Source of the DNA: Megachile rotundata | Lineage: Eukaryota > Arthropoda > Insecta > Hymenoptera > Megachilidae | NCBI RefSeq assembly: GCF_050947335.1 | Contig: NW_027473598.1 | Location: 124,001-188,000, forward strand | Length of the DNA: 64,000 bases | Reading direction: 5' to 3' | In this document: positions 26,970-42,486 of the stretch, in pieces | How positions within the stretch are numbered: the stretch's first letter is position 1 | How the letters are laid out: every line of letters begins with the position of its first letter | The notes under the pieces: generated by a model | Seen by the model: only the letters and a program-made list of their open reading frames with translations | What the model was told of the DNA's origin: nothing | Databases searched by the model: none | Program-made: the position numbers and the translations under genes

Positions 26970-29900
26970 GCCATATTATGCTTATATGATCGATAGAACG
27001 AGAATTACTATACTCACTACTCTTAGTATTATCAATCTAACTCATATTATTAGCCATATTATGCTTATATGTTCGATAGAACGACAATTACTATACTTAT
27101 TACTCTTATTATTATCAATCTAACTCATATTATTAGCCATATTATGCTTATATGATCGATAGAATGAGAATTACAATACTCACTACTCTCAGTATTATCA
27201 CTCTAACTCATATTATTAGCCTTATTATGCTTATATGATCGATAGAACGACAATTACTGTAGTTATTACTCTTATTATTATCAATCTAACTCATATTATT
27301 AGCCATATTTTGCTTACATGATCGATAGAACTACAATTACTATACCCATTACTCTTATTATTATCAATCTAACTCATATTATTAGCCATATTATGCTTAT
27401 ATGATCGATAGAACGAGAACTACTATACTCACTACTCTTAGTATTATCAATCTAACTCATATTATTAGCCATATTATGCTTATATTATCGATAGAACGAC
27501 AATTACTATACTTATTACTGTTATTATTATCAATCTGACTCATATTATTACCCATATTATGCTTAAATGATCGATAGAACGACAATTACTATACTTATTA
27601 CTGATATTATTATCAATCTAACTCATATTATTAGCCATATTATGCTTAAATGATCGATAGATCTACAATTACTATACTCATTACTCTTATTATTATCAAT
27701 CTAACTCATATTATTAGCCACATTATGCTTATATGATCGATAGAACGAGAATTACTATACTCACTACTCTTAGTATTATCAATCTAACTCATATTATTAG
27801 CCATATTATGCTTATATTATCGATAGAACGACAATTACTATACTTATTACTGTTATTATTATCAATCTGACTCATATTATTACCCATATTATGCTTAAAT
27901 GATCGATAGAACGACAATTACTATACTTATTACTGTTATAATTATCAATCTAACTCATATTATTAGCCATATTATGCTTAAATGATCGATAGAACTACAA
28001 TTACTATACTCATTACTCTTATTATTATCAATCTAACTCATATTATTAGCCATATTATGCTTATATGATCGATAGAATGAGAATTACAATACTCACTACT
28101 CTTAGTATTATCACTCTAACTCATATTATTAGCCATATTATGCTTATATGATCGATAGAACGACAATTACTATACTTATTACTCTTATTATTATGAATCT
28201 AACTCATATTATTAACCATATTATGCCGATATGATCGATAGAACTACAATTACTATACTCATTACTCTTATTATTATCACTCTAACTCATATTATTAGCC
28301 ATATTATGCTTATATGATCGATAGAACGACAATTACTATACTTATTACTCTTATTATTATGAATCTAACTCATATTATTAACCATATTATGCCGATATGA
28401 TCGATAGAACTACAATTACTATACTCATTACTCTTATTATTATCAATCTAACTCATATTATTAGCCATATTATGCTTATATGATCGATAGAATGAGAATT
28501 ACTATACTCACTACTCTTAGTATTATCAATCTAACTCATATTATTAGCCATATTATGCTTATATGATCGATTGAACGACAATTACTATACTTATTACTCT
28601 TATTATTATCAATCTAACTCATATTATTAGCCATATTATGCTTATATGATCGATAGAACGAGAACTACTATACTCACTACTCTTAGTATTATCACTCTAA
28701 CTCATATTATTAGCCTTATTATGCTTATATGATCGATAGAACGACAATTACTATACTTATTACTCTTATTACTATCAATCTAACTCATATTATTAGCCAT
28801 ATTATGCTTATATGATCGATAGAACGAGAATTACTATACTCACTACTCTTAGTATTATCAATCTAACTCATATTATTAGCCATATTATGGTTATATTATC
28901 GATAGAACGACAATTACTATACTTATTACTGTTATTATTATCAATCTAACTCATATTAATAGCCATATTATGCTTAAATGATCGATAGAATGAGAATTAC
29001 AATACTCACTACTCTTAGTATTATCACTCTAACTCATATTATTAGCCATATTATGCTTATATGATCGAGAGAACGACAATTACTATACTTATTACTCTTA
29101 TTATTATCAATCTAACTCATATTATTAGCCTTATTATGCTTATATGATCGATAGAACGACAATTACTGTAGTTATTACTCTTATTACTATCAATCTAACT
29201 CATATAATTAGCCATATTATGCTTATATGATCGATAGAACGAGAATTACTATACTCACTACTCTTAGTATTATCAATCTAACTCATATTATTAGCCATAT
29301 TATGGTTATATTATCGATAGAACGACAATTACTATACTTATTACTGTTATTATTATCAATCTAACTCATATTATTAGCCATATTATGCTTAAATGATCGA
29401 TAGAATGAGAATTACAATACTCACTACTCTTATTATTATCACTCTAACTCATATTATTAGCCATATTATGCTTATATGATCGAGAGAACGACAATTACTA
29501 TACTTATTACTCTTATTATTATCAATCTAACTCATATTATTAGCCTTATTATGCTTATATGATCGATAGAACGACAATTACTGTAGTTATTACTCTTATT
29601 ATTATCAATCTAACTCATATTATTAGCCATATTATGCTTATATGATCGATAGAACGAGAATTACTATACTCACTACTCTTAGTATTATCAATCTAACTCA
29701 TATTATTAGCCATATTATACTTATATTATCGATAGAACGACAATTACTATACTTATTACTGTTATTATTATCAATCTAACTCATATTATTAGCCATATTA
29801 TGCTTAAATGATCGATAGAATGAGAATTACTATACTCACTACTCTTAGTATTATCACTCTAACTCATATTATTAGCCATATTATGCTTAAATGATCGATA

Positions 29901-30538
29901 GAATGAGAATTACAATACTCACTACTCTTAGTATTATCACTCTAACTCATATTATTAGCCATATTATGCTTATATGATCGAGAGAACGACAATTACTATA
30001 CTTATTACTCTTATTATTATCAATCTAACTCATATTATTAGCCTTATTATGCTTATATGATCGATAGAACGACAATTACTGTAGTTATTACTCTTATTAC
30101 TATCAATCTAACTCATATTATTAGCCATATTATGCTTATATGATCGATAGAACGAGAATTACTATACTCACTACTCTTAGTATTATCAATCTAACTCATA
30201 TTATTAGCCATATTATGGTTATATTATCGATAGAACGACAATTACTATACTTATTACTGTTATTATTATCAATCTAACTCATATTATTAGCCATATTATG
30301 CTTAAATGATCGATAGAACGACAATTACTATACTTATTACTCTTATTATTATCAATCTAACTCGTATTATTAGCCATATTATGCTTACATGATCGATAGA
30401 ACGACAAATACTATACTTATTACTCTTATTATTATCAATCTATATCATATTATTAGCCATATTATGCTTATATGATCGATAGAACGACAAATACTATACT
30501 CACTACTCTTAGTATTATCAATCTAACTCATATTATTA

Positions 30539-31864
30539 GCCATATTATGCTTATATTATCGAAGAACGACAGTTACTATACTTATTACTGTTATTATTAT
30601 CAATCTAACTCATATTATTAGCCATATTATGCTTATATGATCGATAGAATGAGAATTACTATACTCACTACTCTCAGTATTATCACTCTAACTCATATTA
30701 TTAGCCTTATTATGCTTATATGATCGATAGAACGACAATTACTGTAGTTATTACTCTTATTATTATCAATCTAACTCATATTATTAGCCATATTATGCTT
30801 ATATGATCGATAGAACGAGAATTACTATACTCACTACTCTTAGTATTATCAATCTAACTCATATTACTAGCCATATTATGGTTATATTATCGATAGAACG
30901 ACAATTACTATACTTATTACTGTTATTATTATCAATCTAACTCATATTATTAGCCATATTATGCTTAAATGATCGATAGATCTACAATTACTATACCCAT
31001 TACTCTTATTATTATCAATCTAACTAATATTATTAGCCATATTATGCTTATATGATCGATAGAACGAGAACTACTATACTCACTACTCTTAGTATTATCA
31101 ATCTAACTCATATTATTAGCCATATTATGCTTATATGATCGATAGAACGACAATTACTATACTCACTACTCTTAGTATTATCAATCTAACTCATATTATT
31201 AGCCATATTATGCTTATATTATCGAAGAACGACAGTTACTATACTTATTACTGTTATTATTATCAATCTAACTCATATTATTAGCCATATTATGCTTATA
31301 TGATCGATAGAATGAGAATTACTATACTCACTACTCTCAGTATTATCACTCTAACTCATATTATTAGCCTTATTATGCTTATATGATCGATAGAACGACA
31401 ATTACTGTAGTTATTACTCTTATTATTATCAATCTAACTCATATTATTAGCCATATTATGCTTATATGATCGATAGAACGAGAATTACTATACTCACTAC
31501 TCTTAGTATTATCAATCTAACTCATATTACTAGCCATATTATGGTTATATTATCGATAGAACGACAATTATTATACTTATTACTGTTATTATTATCAATC
31601 TACCTCATATTATTAGCCATATTATGCTTAAATGATCGATAGATCTACAATTACTATACCCATTACTCTTATTATTATCAATCTAACTCATATTATTAGC
31701 CATATTATGCTTATATGATCGATAGAACGAGAACTACTATACTCACTACTCTTAGTATTATCAATCTAACTCATATTATTAGCCATATTATGCTTATATT
31801 ATCGATAGAACGACAATTACTATACTTATTACTGTTATTATTATCAATCTGACTCATATTATTA
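30539..31864 (+). repeat. Tandem pair of 663-bp octamer cassettes
   Basis: Type 10 monomers start at 30,539 and 31,202. The first 1c unit bears CTAACTAAT at 31,021. The second cassette continues 1c, 2', 3, 4, 1t, 2 rather than ending in x. This pair is matched at 37,261 and 37,924 with a constant 6,722-bp offset. The end coordinate is nominal. Confidence 0.85.
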
Positions 31865-33330
31865 CCCATATTATGCTTAAATGATCGATAGAACGACAAT
31901 TACTATACTTATTACTGTTATTATTATCAATCTAACTCATATTATTAGCCATATTATGCTTAAATGATCGATAGATCTACAATTACTATACTCATTACTC
32001 TTATTATTATCAATCTAACTCATATTATTAGCCATATTATGCTTATATGATCGATAGAACGAGAATTACTATACTCACTACTCTTAGTATTATCAATCTA
32101 ACTCATATTATTAGCCATATTATGCTTATATGATCGATAGAACGACAATTACTATACTTATTACTCTTATTATTATCAATCTAACTCATATTATTAGCCA
32201 TATTATGCTTATATGATCGATAGAACGAGAACTACTATACTCCCTACTCTTAGTATTATCAATCTAACTCATATTATTAGCTATATTATGCTTATATTAT
32301 CGATAGAACGACAATTACTATACTTATTACTGTTATTATTATCAATCTGACTCATATTATTACCCATATTATGCTTAAATGATCGATAGAACGACAATTA
32401 CTATACATATTGCTGTTATTATTATCAATCTAACTCATATTATTAGCCATATTATGCTTAAATGATCGATAGAATGAGAATTACTATACTCACTACTCTT
32501 AGTATTATCACTCTAACTCATATTATTAGCCTTATTATGCTTATATGATCGATAGAACGACAATTACTATACTTATTACTCTTATTACTATCAATCTAAC
32601 TCATATTATTAGCCATATTATGCTTATATGATCGATAGAACGAGAATTACTATACTCACTACTCTTAGTATTATCAATCTAACTCATATTATTAGCCATA
32701 TTATGGTTATATTATCGATAGAACGACAATTACTATACTTATTACTGTTATTATTATCAATCTAACTCATATTATTAGCCATATTATGCTTAAATGATCG
32801 ATAGAATGAGAATTACTATACTCACTACTCTTAGTATTATCACTCTAACTCATATTATTAGCCATATTATGCTTATATGATCGATAGAACGAGAATTACT
32901 ATACTCACTACTCTTAGTATTATCAATCTAACTCATATTATTAGCCATATTATGGTTATATTATCGATAGAACGACAATTACTATACTTATTACTGTTAT
33001 TATTATCAATCTAACTCATATTAATAGCCATATTATGCTTAAATGATCGATAGAACGACAATTACTATACTTATTACTCTTATTATTATCAATCTAACTC
33101 ATATTATTAGCCTTATTATGCTTATATGATCGATAGAACGACAATTACTGTAGTTATTACTCTTATTATTATCAATCTAACTCATATTATTAGCCATATT
33201 ATGCTTATATGATCGATAGAACGAGAATTACTATACTCACTACTCTTAGTAGTATCAATCTAACTCATATTACTAGCCATATTATGGTTATATTATCGAT
33301 AGAACGACAATTACTATACTTATTACTGTT

Positions 33331-33345
33331 ATTATTATAATCAAT
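33331..33345 (+). other. Private 3-bp insertion (TTATTATAATCAATC)
   Basis: The type 7 tail normally reads ATTATTATCAATC; here TAA is added. It reduces the offset to the 40-kb copy from 6,722 to 6,719. The type 1c tail at 33,360 follows in normal order. Confidence 0.85.
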
Positions 33346-33460
33346 CTAACTCATATTATGAGCCATATTATGCTTAAATGATCGATAGATCTACAATTAC
33401 TATACCCATTACTCTTATTATTATCAATCTAACTCATATTATTAGCCATATTATGCTTAT

Positions 33461-33470
33461 ATGAATCGAT
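33461..33470 (+). other. Private 1-bp insertion (ATGAATCGAT)
   Basis: An extra A lies in the otherwise invariant ATGATCGAT of a type 2' monomer. It explains why the ATTATGAGCC to GTTTAAATG distance is 677 bp here and 676 bp in L5 and L6. The ClaI site survives but the GATC site is lost. Confidence 0.85.
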
Positions 33471-35154
33471 AGAACGAGAACTACTATACTCACTACTCTT
33501 AGTATTATCAATCTAACTCATATTATTAGCCATATTATGCTTATATTATCGATAGAACGACAATTACTATACTTATTACTGTTATTATTATCAATCTGAC
33601 TCATATTATTACCCATATTATGCTTAAATGATCGATAGAACGACAATTACTATACTTATTACTGATATTATTATCAATCTAACTCATATTATTAGCCATA
33701 TTATGCTTAAATGATCGATAGATCTACAATTACTATACTCATTACTCTTATTATTATCAATCTAACTCATATTATTAGCCACATTATGCTTATATGATCG
33801 ATAGAACGAGAATTACTATACTCACTACTCTTAGTATTATCAATCTAACTCATATTATTAGCCATATTATGCTTATATTATCGATAGAACGACAATTACT
33901 ATACTTATTACTGTTATTATTATCAATCTGACTCATATTATTACCCATATTATGCTTAAATGATCGATAGAACGACAATTACTATACTTATTACTGTTAT
34001 AATTATCAATCTAACTCATATTATTAGCCATATTATGTTTAAATGATCGATAGATCTACAATTACTATACTCATTACTCTTATTAGTATCAATCTGACTC
34101 ATATTATTAGCCATATTATGCTTATATGATCGATAGAACGAGAATTACTATACTCACTACTCTTAGTATTATCAATCTAACTCATATTATTAGCCATATT
34201 ATGCTTATATGTTCGATAGAACGACAATTACTATACTTATTACTCTTATTATTATCAATCTAACTCATATTATTAGCCATATTATGCTTATATGATCGAT
34301 AGAATGAGAATTACAATACTCACTACTCTCAGTATTATCACTCTAACTCATATTATTAGCCTTATTATGCTTATATGATCGATAGAACGACAATTACTGT
34401 AGTTATTACTCTTATTATTATCCATCTAACTCATATTATTAGCCATATTATGCTTACATGATCGATAGAACTACAATTACTATACCCATTACTCTTATTA
34501 TTATCAATCTAACTCATATTATTAGCCATATTATGCTTATATGATCGATAGAACGAGAACTACTATACTCACTACTCTTAGTATTATCAATCTAACTCAT
34601 ATTATTAGCCATATTATGCTTATATTATCGATAGAACGACAATTACTATACTTATTACTGTTATTATTATCAATCTGACTCATATTATTACCCATATTAT
34701 GCTTAAATGATCGATAGAACGACAATTACTATACTTATTACTGATATTATTATCAATCTAACTCATATTATTAGCCATATTATGCTTAAATGATCGATAG
34801 ATCTACAATTACTATACTCATTACTCTTATTATTATCAATCTAACTCATATTATTAGCCACATTATGCTTATATGATCGATAGAACGAGAATTACTATAC
34901 TCACTACTCTTAGTATTATCAATCTAACTCATATTATTAGCCATATTATGCTTATATTATCGATAGAACGACAATTACTATACTTATTACTGTTATTATT
35001 ATCAATCTGACTCATATTATTACCCATATTATGCTTAAATGATCGATAGAACGACAATTACTATACTTATTACTGTTATAATTATCAATCTAACTCGTAT
35101 TATTAGCCATATTATGCTTACATGATCGATAGAACGACAAATACTATACTTATT

Positions 35155-35175
35155 ACTCTTATTATCAAATCTATA
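35155..35175 (+). other. Private net 2-bp loss in a type 12 monomer
   Basis: CTCTTATTATCAAATCTATATC stands where other copies have one more ATT and one A fewer. It accounts for the -2 in the length of L3. It is single-copy in the window. Confidence 0.8.
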
Positions 35176-37260
35176 TCATATTATTAGCCATATTATGCTT
35201 ATATGATCGATATAACGACAATTACTATACTCACTACTCTTAGTATTATCAATCTAACTCATATTATTAGCCATATTATGCTTATATTATCGAAGAACGA
35301 CAGTTACTATACTTATTACTGTTATTATTATCAATCTAACTCATATTATTAGCCATATTATGCTTATATGATCGATAGAATGAGAATTACTATACTCACT
35401 ACTCTCAGTATTATCACTCTAACTCATATTATTAGCCTTATTATGCTTATATGATCGATAGAACGACAATTACTGTAGTTATTACTCTTATTATTATCAA
35501 TCTAACTCATATTATTAGCCATATTATGCTTATATGATCGATAGAACGAGAATTACTATACGCACTACTCTTAGTATTATCAATCTAACTCATATTACTA
35601 GCCATATTATGGTTATATTATCGATAGAACGACAATTACTATACTTATTACTGTTATTTTTATCAATCTAACTCATATTAATAGCCATATTATGCTTAAA
35701 TGATCGATAGAATGAGAATTACAATACTCACTACTCTTAGTATTATCACTCTAACTCATATTATTAGCCATATTATGCTTACATGATCGAGAGAACGACA
35801 ATTACTATACTTATTACTCTTATTATTATCAATCTAACTCATATTATTAGCCTTATTATGCTTATATGATCGATAGAACGACAATTACTGTAGTTATTAC
35901 TCTTATTACTATCAATCTAACTCATATTATTAGCCATATTATGCTTATATGATCGATAGAACGAGAATTACTATACTCACTACTCTTAGTATTATCAATC
36001 TAACTCATATTATTAGCCATATTATGGTTATATTATCGATAGAACGACAATTACTATACTTATTACTGTTATTATTATCAATCTAACTCATATTATTAGC
36101 CATATTATGCTTAAATGATCGATAGAATGAGAATTACAATACTCACTACTCTTATTATTATCACTCTAACTCATATTATTAGCCATATTATGCTTATATG
36201 ATCGAGAGAACGACAATTACTATACTTATTACTCTTATTATTATCAATCTAACTCATATTATTAGCCTTATTATGCTTATATGATCGATAGAACGACAAT
36301 TACTGTAGTTATTACTCTTATTATTATCAATCTAACTCATATTATTAGCCATATTATGCTTATATGATCGATAGAACGAGAATTACTATACTCACTACTC
36401 TTAGTATTATCAATCTAACTCATATTATTAGCCATATTATACTTATATTATCGATAGAACGACAATTACTATACTTATTACTGTTATTATTATCAATCTA
36501 ACTCATATTATTAGCCATATTATGCTTAAATGATCGATAGAATGAGAATTACTATACTCACTACTCTTAGTATTATCACTCTAACTCATATTATTAGCCA
36601 TATTATGCTTAAATGATCGATAGAATGAGAATTACAATACTCACTACTCTTAGTATTATCACTCTAACTCATATTATTAGCCATATTATGCTTATATGAT
36701 CGAGAGAACGACAATTACTATACTTATTACTCTTATTATTATCAATCTAACTCATATTATTAGCCTTATTATGCTTATATGATCGATAGAACGACAATTA
36801 CTGTAGTTATTACTCTTATTACTATCAATCTAACTCATATTATTAGCCATATTATGCTTATATGATCGATAGAACGAGAATTACTATACTCACTACTCTT
36901 AGTATTATCAATCTAACTCATATTATTAGCCATATTATGGTTATATTATCGATAGAACGACAATTACTATACTTATTACTGTTATTATTATCAATCTAAC
37001 TCATATTATTAGCCATATTATGCTTAAATGATCGATAGAACGACAATTACTATACTTATTACTCTTATTATTATCAATCTAACTCGTATTATTAGCCATA
37101 TTATGCTTACATGATCGATAGAACGACAAATACTATACTTATTACTCTTATTATTTTCAATCTATATCATATTATTAGCCATATTATGCTTATATGATCG
37201 ATAGAACGACAAATACTATACTCACTACTCTTAGTATTATCAATCTAACTCATATTATTA

Positions 37261-38586
37261 GCCATATTATGCTTATATTATCGAAGAACGACAGTTACTA
37301 TACTTATTACTGTTATTATTATCAATCTAACTCATATTATTAGCCATATTATGCTTATATGATCGATAGAATGAGAATTACTATACTCACTACTCTCAGT
37401 ATTATCACTCTAACTCATATTATTAGCCTTATTATGCTTATATGATCGATAGAACGACAATTACTGTAGTTATTACTCTTATTATTATCAATCTAACTCA
37501 TATTATTAGCCATATTATGCTTATATGATCGATAGAACGAGAATTACTATACTCACTACTCTTAGTATTATCAATCTAACTCATATTACTAGCCATATTA
37601 TGGTTATATTATCGATAGAACGACAATTACTATACTTATTACTGTTATTATTATCAATCTAACTCATATTATTAGCCATATTATGCTTAAATGATCGATA
37701 GATCTACAATTACTATACCCATTACTCTTATTATTATCAATCTAACTAATATTATTAGCCATATTATGCTTATATGATCGATAGAACGAGAACTACTATA
37801 CTCACTACTCTTAGTATTATCAATCTAACTCATATTATTAGCCATATTATGCTTATATGATCGATAGAACGACAATTACTATACTCACTACTCTTAGTAT
37901 TATCAATCTAACTCATATTATTAGCCATATTATGCTTATATTATCGAAGAACGACAGTTACTATACTTATTACTGTTATTATTATCAATCTAACTCATAT
38001 TATTAGCCATATTATGCTTATATGATCGATAGAATGAGAATTACTATACTCACTACTCTCAGTATTATCACTCTAACTCATATTATTAGCCTTATTATGC
38101 TTATATGATCGATAGAACGACAATTACTGTAGTTATTACTCTTATTATTATCAATCTAACTCATATTATTAGCCATATTATGCTTATATGATCGATAGAA
38201 CGAGAATTACTATACTCACTACTCTTAGTATTATCAATCTAACTCATATTACTAGCCATATTATGGTTATATTATCGATAGAACGACAATTACTATACTT
38301 ATTACTGTTATTATTATCAATCTAACTCATATTATTAGCCATATTATGCTTAAATGAGCGATAGATCTACAATTACTATACCCATTACTCTTATTATTAT
38401 CAATCTAACTCATATTATTAGCCATATTATGCTTATATGATCGATAGAACGAGAACTACTATACTCACTACTCTTAGTATTATCAATCTAACTCATATTA
38501 TTAGCCATATTATGCTTATATTATCGATAGAACGACAATTACTATACTTATTACTGTTATTATTATCAATCTGACTCATATTATTA
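37261..38586 (+). repeat. Tandem pair of 663-bp octamer cassettes
   Basis: Type 10 monomers start at 37,261 and 37,924. The first 1c has CTAACTAAT (37,743) and the second has TGAGCGATAG (38,356). That pair of tags then reappears at offsets 5,226, 7,630 and 16,508, so this cassette pair is the likely parent form of the later ones. Confidence 0.85.
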
Positions 38587-40460
38587 CCCATATTATGCTT
38601 AAATGATCGATAGAACGACAATTACTATACTTATTACTGTTATTATTATCAATCTAACTCATATTATTAGCCATATTATGCTTAAATGATCGATAGATCT
38701 ACAATTACTATACTCATTACTCTTATTATTATCAATCTAACTCATATTATTAGCCATATTATGCTTATATGATCGATAGAACGAGAATTACTATACTCAC
38801 TACTCTTAGTATTATCAATCTAACTCATATTATTAGCCATATTATGCTTATATGATCGATAGAACGACAATTACTATACTTATTACTCTTATTATTATCA
38901 ATCTAACTCATATTATTAGCCATATTATGCTTATATGATCGATAGAACGAGAACTACTATACTCCCTACTCTTAGTATTATCAATCTAACTCATATTATT
39001 AGCTATATTATGCTTATATTATCGATAGAACGACAATTACTATACTTATTACTGTTATTATTATCAATCTGACTCATATTATTACCCATATTATGCTTAA
39101 ATGATCGATAGAACGACAATTACTATACATATTGCTGTTATTATTATCAATCTAACTCATATTATTAGCCATATTATGCTTAAATGATCGATAGAATGAG
39201 AATTACTATACTCACTACTCTTAGTATTATCACTCTAACTCATATTATTAGCCTTATTATGCTTATATGATCGATAGAACGACAATTACTATACTTATTA
39301 CTCTTATTACTATCAATCTAACTCATATTATTAGCCATATTATGCTTATATGATCGATAGAACGAGAATTACTATACTCACTACTCTTAGTATTATCAAT
39401 CTAACTCATATTATTAGCCATATTATGGTTATATTATCGATAGAACGACAATTACTATACTTATTACTGTTATTATTATCAATCTAACTCATATTATTAG
39501 CCATATTATGCTTAAATGATCGATAGAATGAGAATTACTATACTCACTACTCTTAGTATTATCACTCTAACTCATATTATTAGCCATATTATGCTTATAT
39601 GATCGATAGAACGAGAATTACTATACTCACTACTCTTAGTATTATCAATCTAACTCATATTATTAGCCATATTATGGTTATATTATCGATAGAACGACAA
39701 TTACTATACTTATTACTGTTATTATTATCAATCTAACTCATATTAATAGCCATATTATGCTTAAATGATCGATAGAACGACAATTACTATACTTATTACT
39801 CTTATTATTATCAATCTAACTCATATTATTAGCCTTATTATGCTTATATGATCGATAGAACGACAATTACTGTAGTTATTACTCTTATTATTATCAATCT
39901 AACTCATATTATTAGCCATATTATGCTTATATGATCGATAGAACGAGAATTACTATACTCACTACTCTTAGTAGTATCAATCTAACTCATATTACTAGCC
40001 ATATTATGGTTATATTATCGATAGAACGACAATTACTATACTTATTACTGTTATTATTATCAATCTAACTCATATTATGAGCCATATTATGCTTAAATGA
40101 TCGATAGATCTACAATTACTATACCCATTACTCTTATTATTATCAATCTAACTCATATTATTAGCCATATTATGCTTATATGATCGATAGAACGAGAACT
40201 ACTATACTCACTACTCTTAGTATTATCAATCTAACTCATATTATTAGCCATATTATGCTTATATTATCGATAGAACGACAATTACTATACTTATTACTGT
40301 TATTATTATCAATCTGACTCATATTATTACCCATATTATGCTTAAATGATCGATAGAACGACAATTACTATACTTATTACTGATATTATTATCAATCTAA
40401 CTCATATTATTAGCCATATTATGCTTAAATGATCGATAGATCTACAATTACTATACTCAT
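37261..40460 (+). repeat. Block C (about 3.2 kb), repeated 7,630 bp downstream
   Basis: It matches about 44,891-48,090. Tags at constant offset 7,630 are type 10 (37,281 and 37,944), CTAACTAAT (37,743), TGAGCG (38,356), CATATTG (39,128), ATTAATAGCC (39,743) and ATTATGAGCC (40,079). The match ends in the hybrid monomer at 40,413, where the later copy keeps the intact type 1t unit. Confidence 0.78.
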
Positions 40461-40495
40461 TACTCTTATTAGTATCAATCTGACTCATATTATTA
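40413..40495 (+). repeat. Hybrid monomer: type 1t head, GTTT-unit tail (second case)
   Basis: It carries the same combination as at 26,887. The copy lying between them (34.03 kb, in L3) has the complete order, so either the loss happened twice, or the short form was copied from 26.9 kb to 40.4 kb, or one was restored by exchange. The unequal-exchange point lies between the GCTT head and the TTAGTATC tail. Confidence 0.8.
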
Positions 40496-42486
40496 GCCAT
40501 ATTATGCTTATATGATCGATAGAACGAGAATTACTATACTCACTACTCTTAGTATTATCAATCTAACTCATATTATTAGCCATATTATGCTTATATGTTC
40601 GATAGAACGACAATTACTATACTTATTACTCTTATTATTATCAATCTAACTCGTATTATTAGCCATATTATGCTTACATGATCGATAGAACGACAAATAC
40701 TATACTTATTACTCTTATTATTATCAATCTATATCATATTATTAGCCATATTATGCTTATATGATCGATATAACGACAATTACTATACTCACTACTCTTA
40801 GTATTATCAATCTAACTCATATTATTAGCCATATTATGCTTATATTATCGAAGAACGACAGTTACTATACTTATTACTGTTATTATTATCAATCTAACTC
40901 ATATTATTAGCCATATTATGCTTATATGATCGATAGAATGAGAATTACTATACTCACTACTCTCAGTATTATCACTCTAACTCATATTATTAGCCTTATT
41001 ATGCTTATATGATCGATAGAACGACAATTACTGTAGTTATTACTCTTATTATTATCAATCTAACTCATATTATTAGCCATATTATGCTTATATGATCGAT
41101 AGAACGAGAATTACTATACGCACTACTCTTAGTATTATCAATCTAACTCATATTACTAGCCATATTATGGTTATATTATCGATAGAACGACAATTACTAT
41201 ACTTATTACTGTTATTTTTATCAATCTAACTCATATTAATAGCCATATTATGCTTAAATGATCGATAGAATGAGAATTACAATACTCACTACTCTTAGTA
41301 TTATCACTCTAACTCATATTATTAGCCATATTATGCTTATATGATCGAGAGAACGACAATTACTATACTTATTACTCTTATTATTATCAATCTAACTCAT
41401 ATTATTAGCCTTATTATGCTTATATGATCGATAGAACGACAATTACTGTAGTTATTACTCTTATTACTATCAATCTAACTCATATTATTAGCCATATTAT
41501 GCTTATATGATCGATAGAACGAGAATTACTATACTCACTACTCTTAGTATTATCAATCTAACTCATATTATTAGCCATATTATGGTTATATTATCGATAG
41601 AACGACAATTACTATACTTATTACTGTTATTATTATCAATCTAACTCATATTATTAGCCATATTATGCTTAAATGATCGATAGAATGAGAATTACAATAC
41701 TCACTACTCTTATTATTATCACTCTAACTCATATTATTAGCCATATTATGCTTATATGATCGAGAGAACGACAATTACTATACTTATTACTCTTATTATT
41801 ATCAATCTAACTCATATTATTAGCCTTATTATGCTTATATGATCGATAGAACGACAATTACTGTAGTTATTACTCTTATTATTATCAATCTAACTCATAT
41901 TATTAGCCATATTATGCTTATATGATCGATAGAACGAGAATTACTATACTCACTACTCTTAGTATTATCAATCTAACTCATATTATTAGCCATATTATAC
42001 TTATATTATCGATAGAACGACAATTACTATACTTATTACTGTTATTATTATCAATCTAACTCATATTATTAGCCATATTATGCTTAAATGATCGATAGAA
42101 TGAGAATTACTATACTCACTACTCTTAGTATTATCACTCTAACTCATATTATTAGCCATATTATGCTTAAATGATCGATAGAATGAGAATTACAATACTC
42201 ACTACTCTTAGTATTATCACTCTAACTCATATTATTAGCCATATTATGCTTATATGATCGAGAGAACGACAATTACTATACTTATTACTCTTATTATTAT
42301 CAATCTAACTCATATTATTAGCCTTATTATGCTTATATGATCGATAGAACGACAATTACTGTAGTTATTACTCTTATTACTATCAATCTAACTCATATTA
42401 TTAGCCATATTATGCTTATATGATCGATAGAACGAGAATTACTATACTCACTACTCTTAGTATTATCAATCTAACTCATATTATTA

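Larger units (their letters stand above)
25559..32362 (+). repeat. Long higher-order unit L2 (82 monomers, 6,804 bp)
   Basis: Markers are at 25,602 and 32,406. The length is 82 x 83 - 2, matching its two type 10 monomers (30,539 and 31,202). It contains ATTAATAGCC at 26,217 and 28,956, two GCCGAT units only 166 bp apart (28,225 and 28,391), and an octamer pair. Like L1 it reads ATTATTAGCC where later units read ATTATGAGCC. A hybrid monomer at 26,887 replaces five monomers by one. Confidence 0.85.
28940..33720 (+). repeat. Block B (about 4.8 kb), repeated 6,722 bp downstream
   Basis: It matches about 35,660-40,440. Shared tags with constant offset 6,722 are ATTAATAGCC (28,956), type 10 pair (30,559 and 31,222), CTAACTAAT (31,021), CATATTG (32,406) and ATTAATAGCC (33,021). 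The offset drops to 6,719 at ATTATGAGCC because of the private TAA insertion near 33,338. Edges are approximate to within about a monomer. Confidence 0.78.
32363..39084 (+). repeat. Long higher-order unit L3 (81 monomers, 6,722 bp)
   Basis: Markers are at 32,406 and 39,128. The length is 81 x 83 - 1, explained by three type 10 monomers (-3) and by private indels of +3, +1 and -2. It is the first unit with ATTATGAGCC (G at 33,360). From about 35.66 kb onwards it matches DNA 6,722 bp upstream (28.94 kb onwards), so L3 is itself made of two source blocks. Confidence 0.85.
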
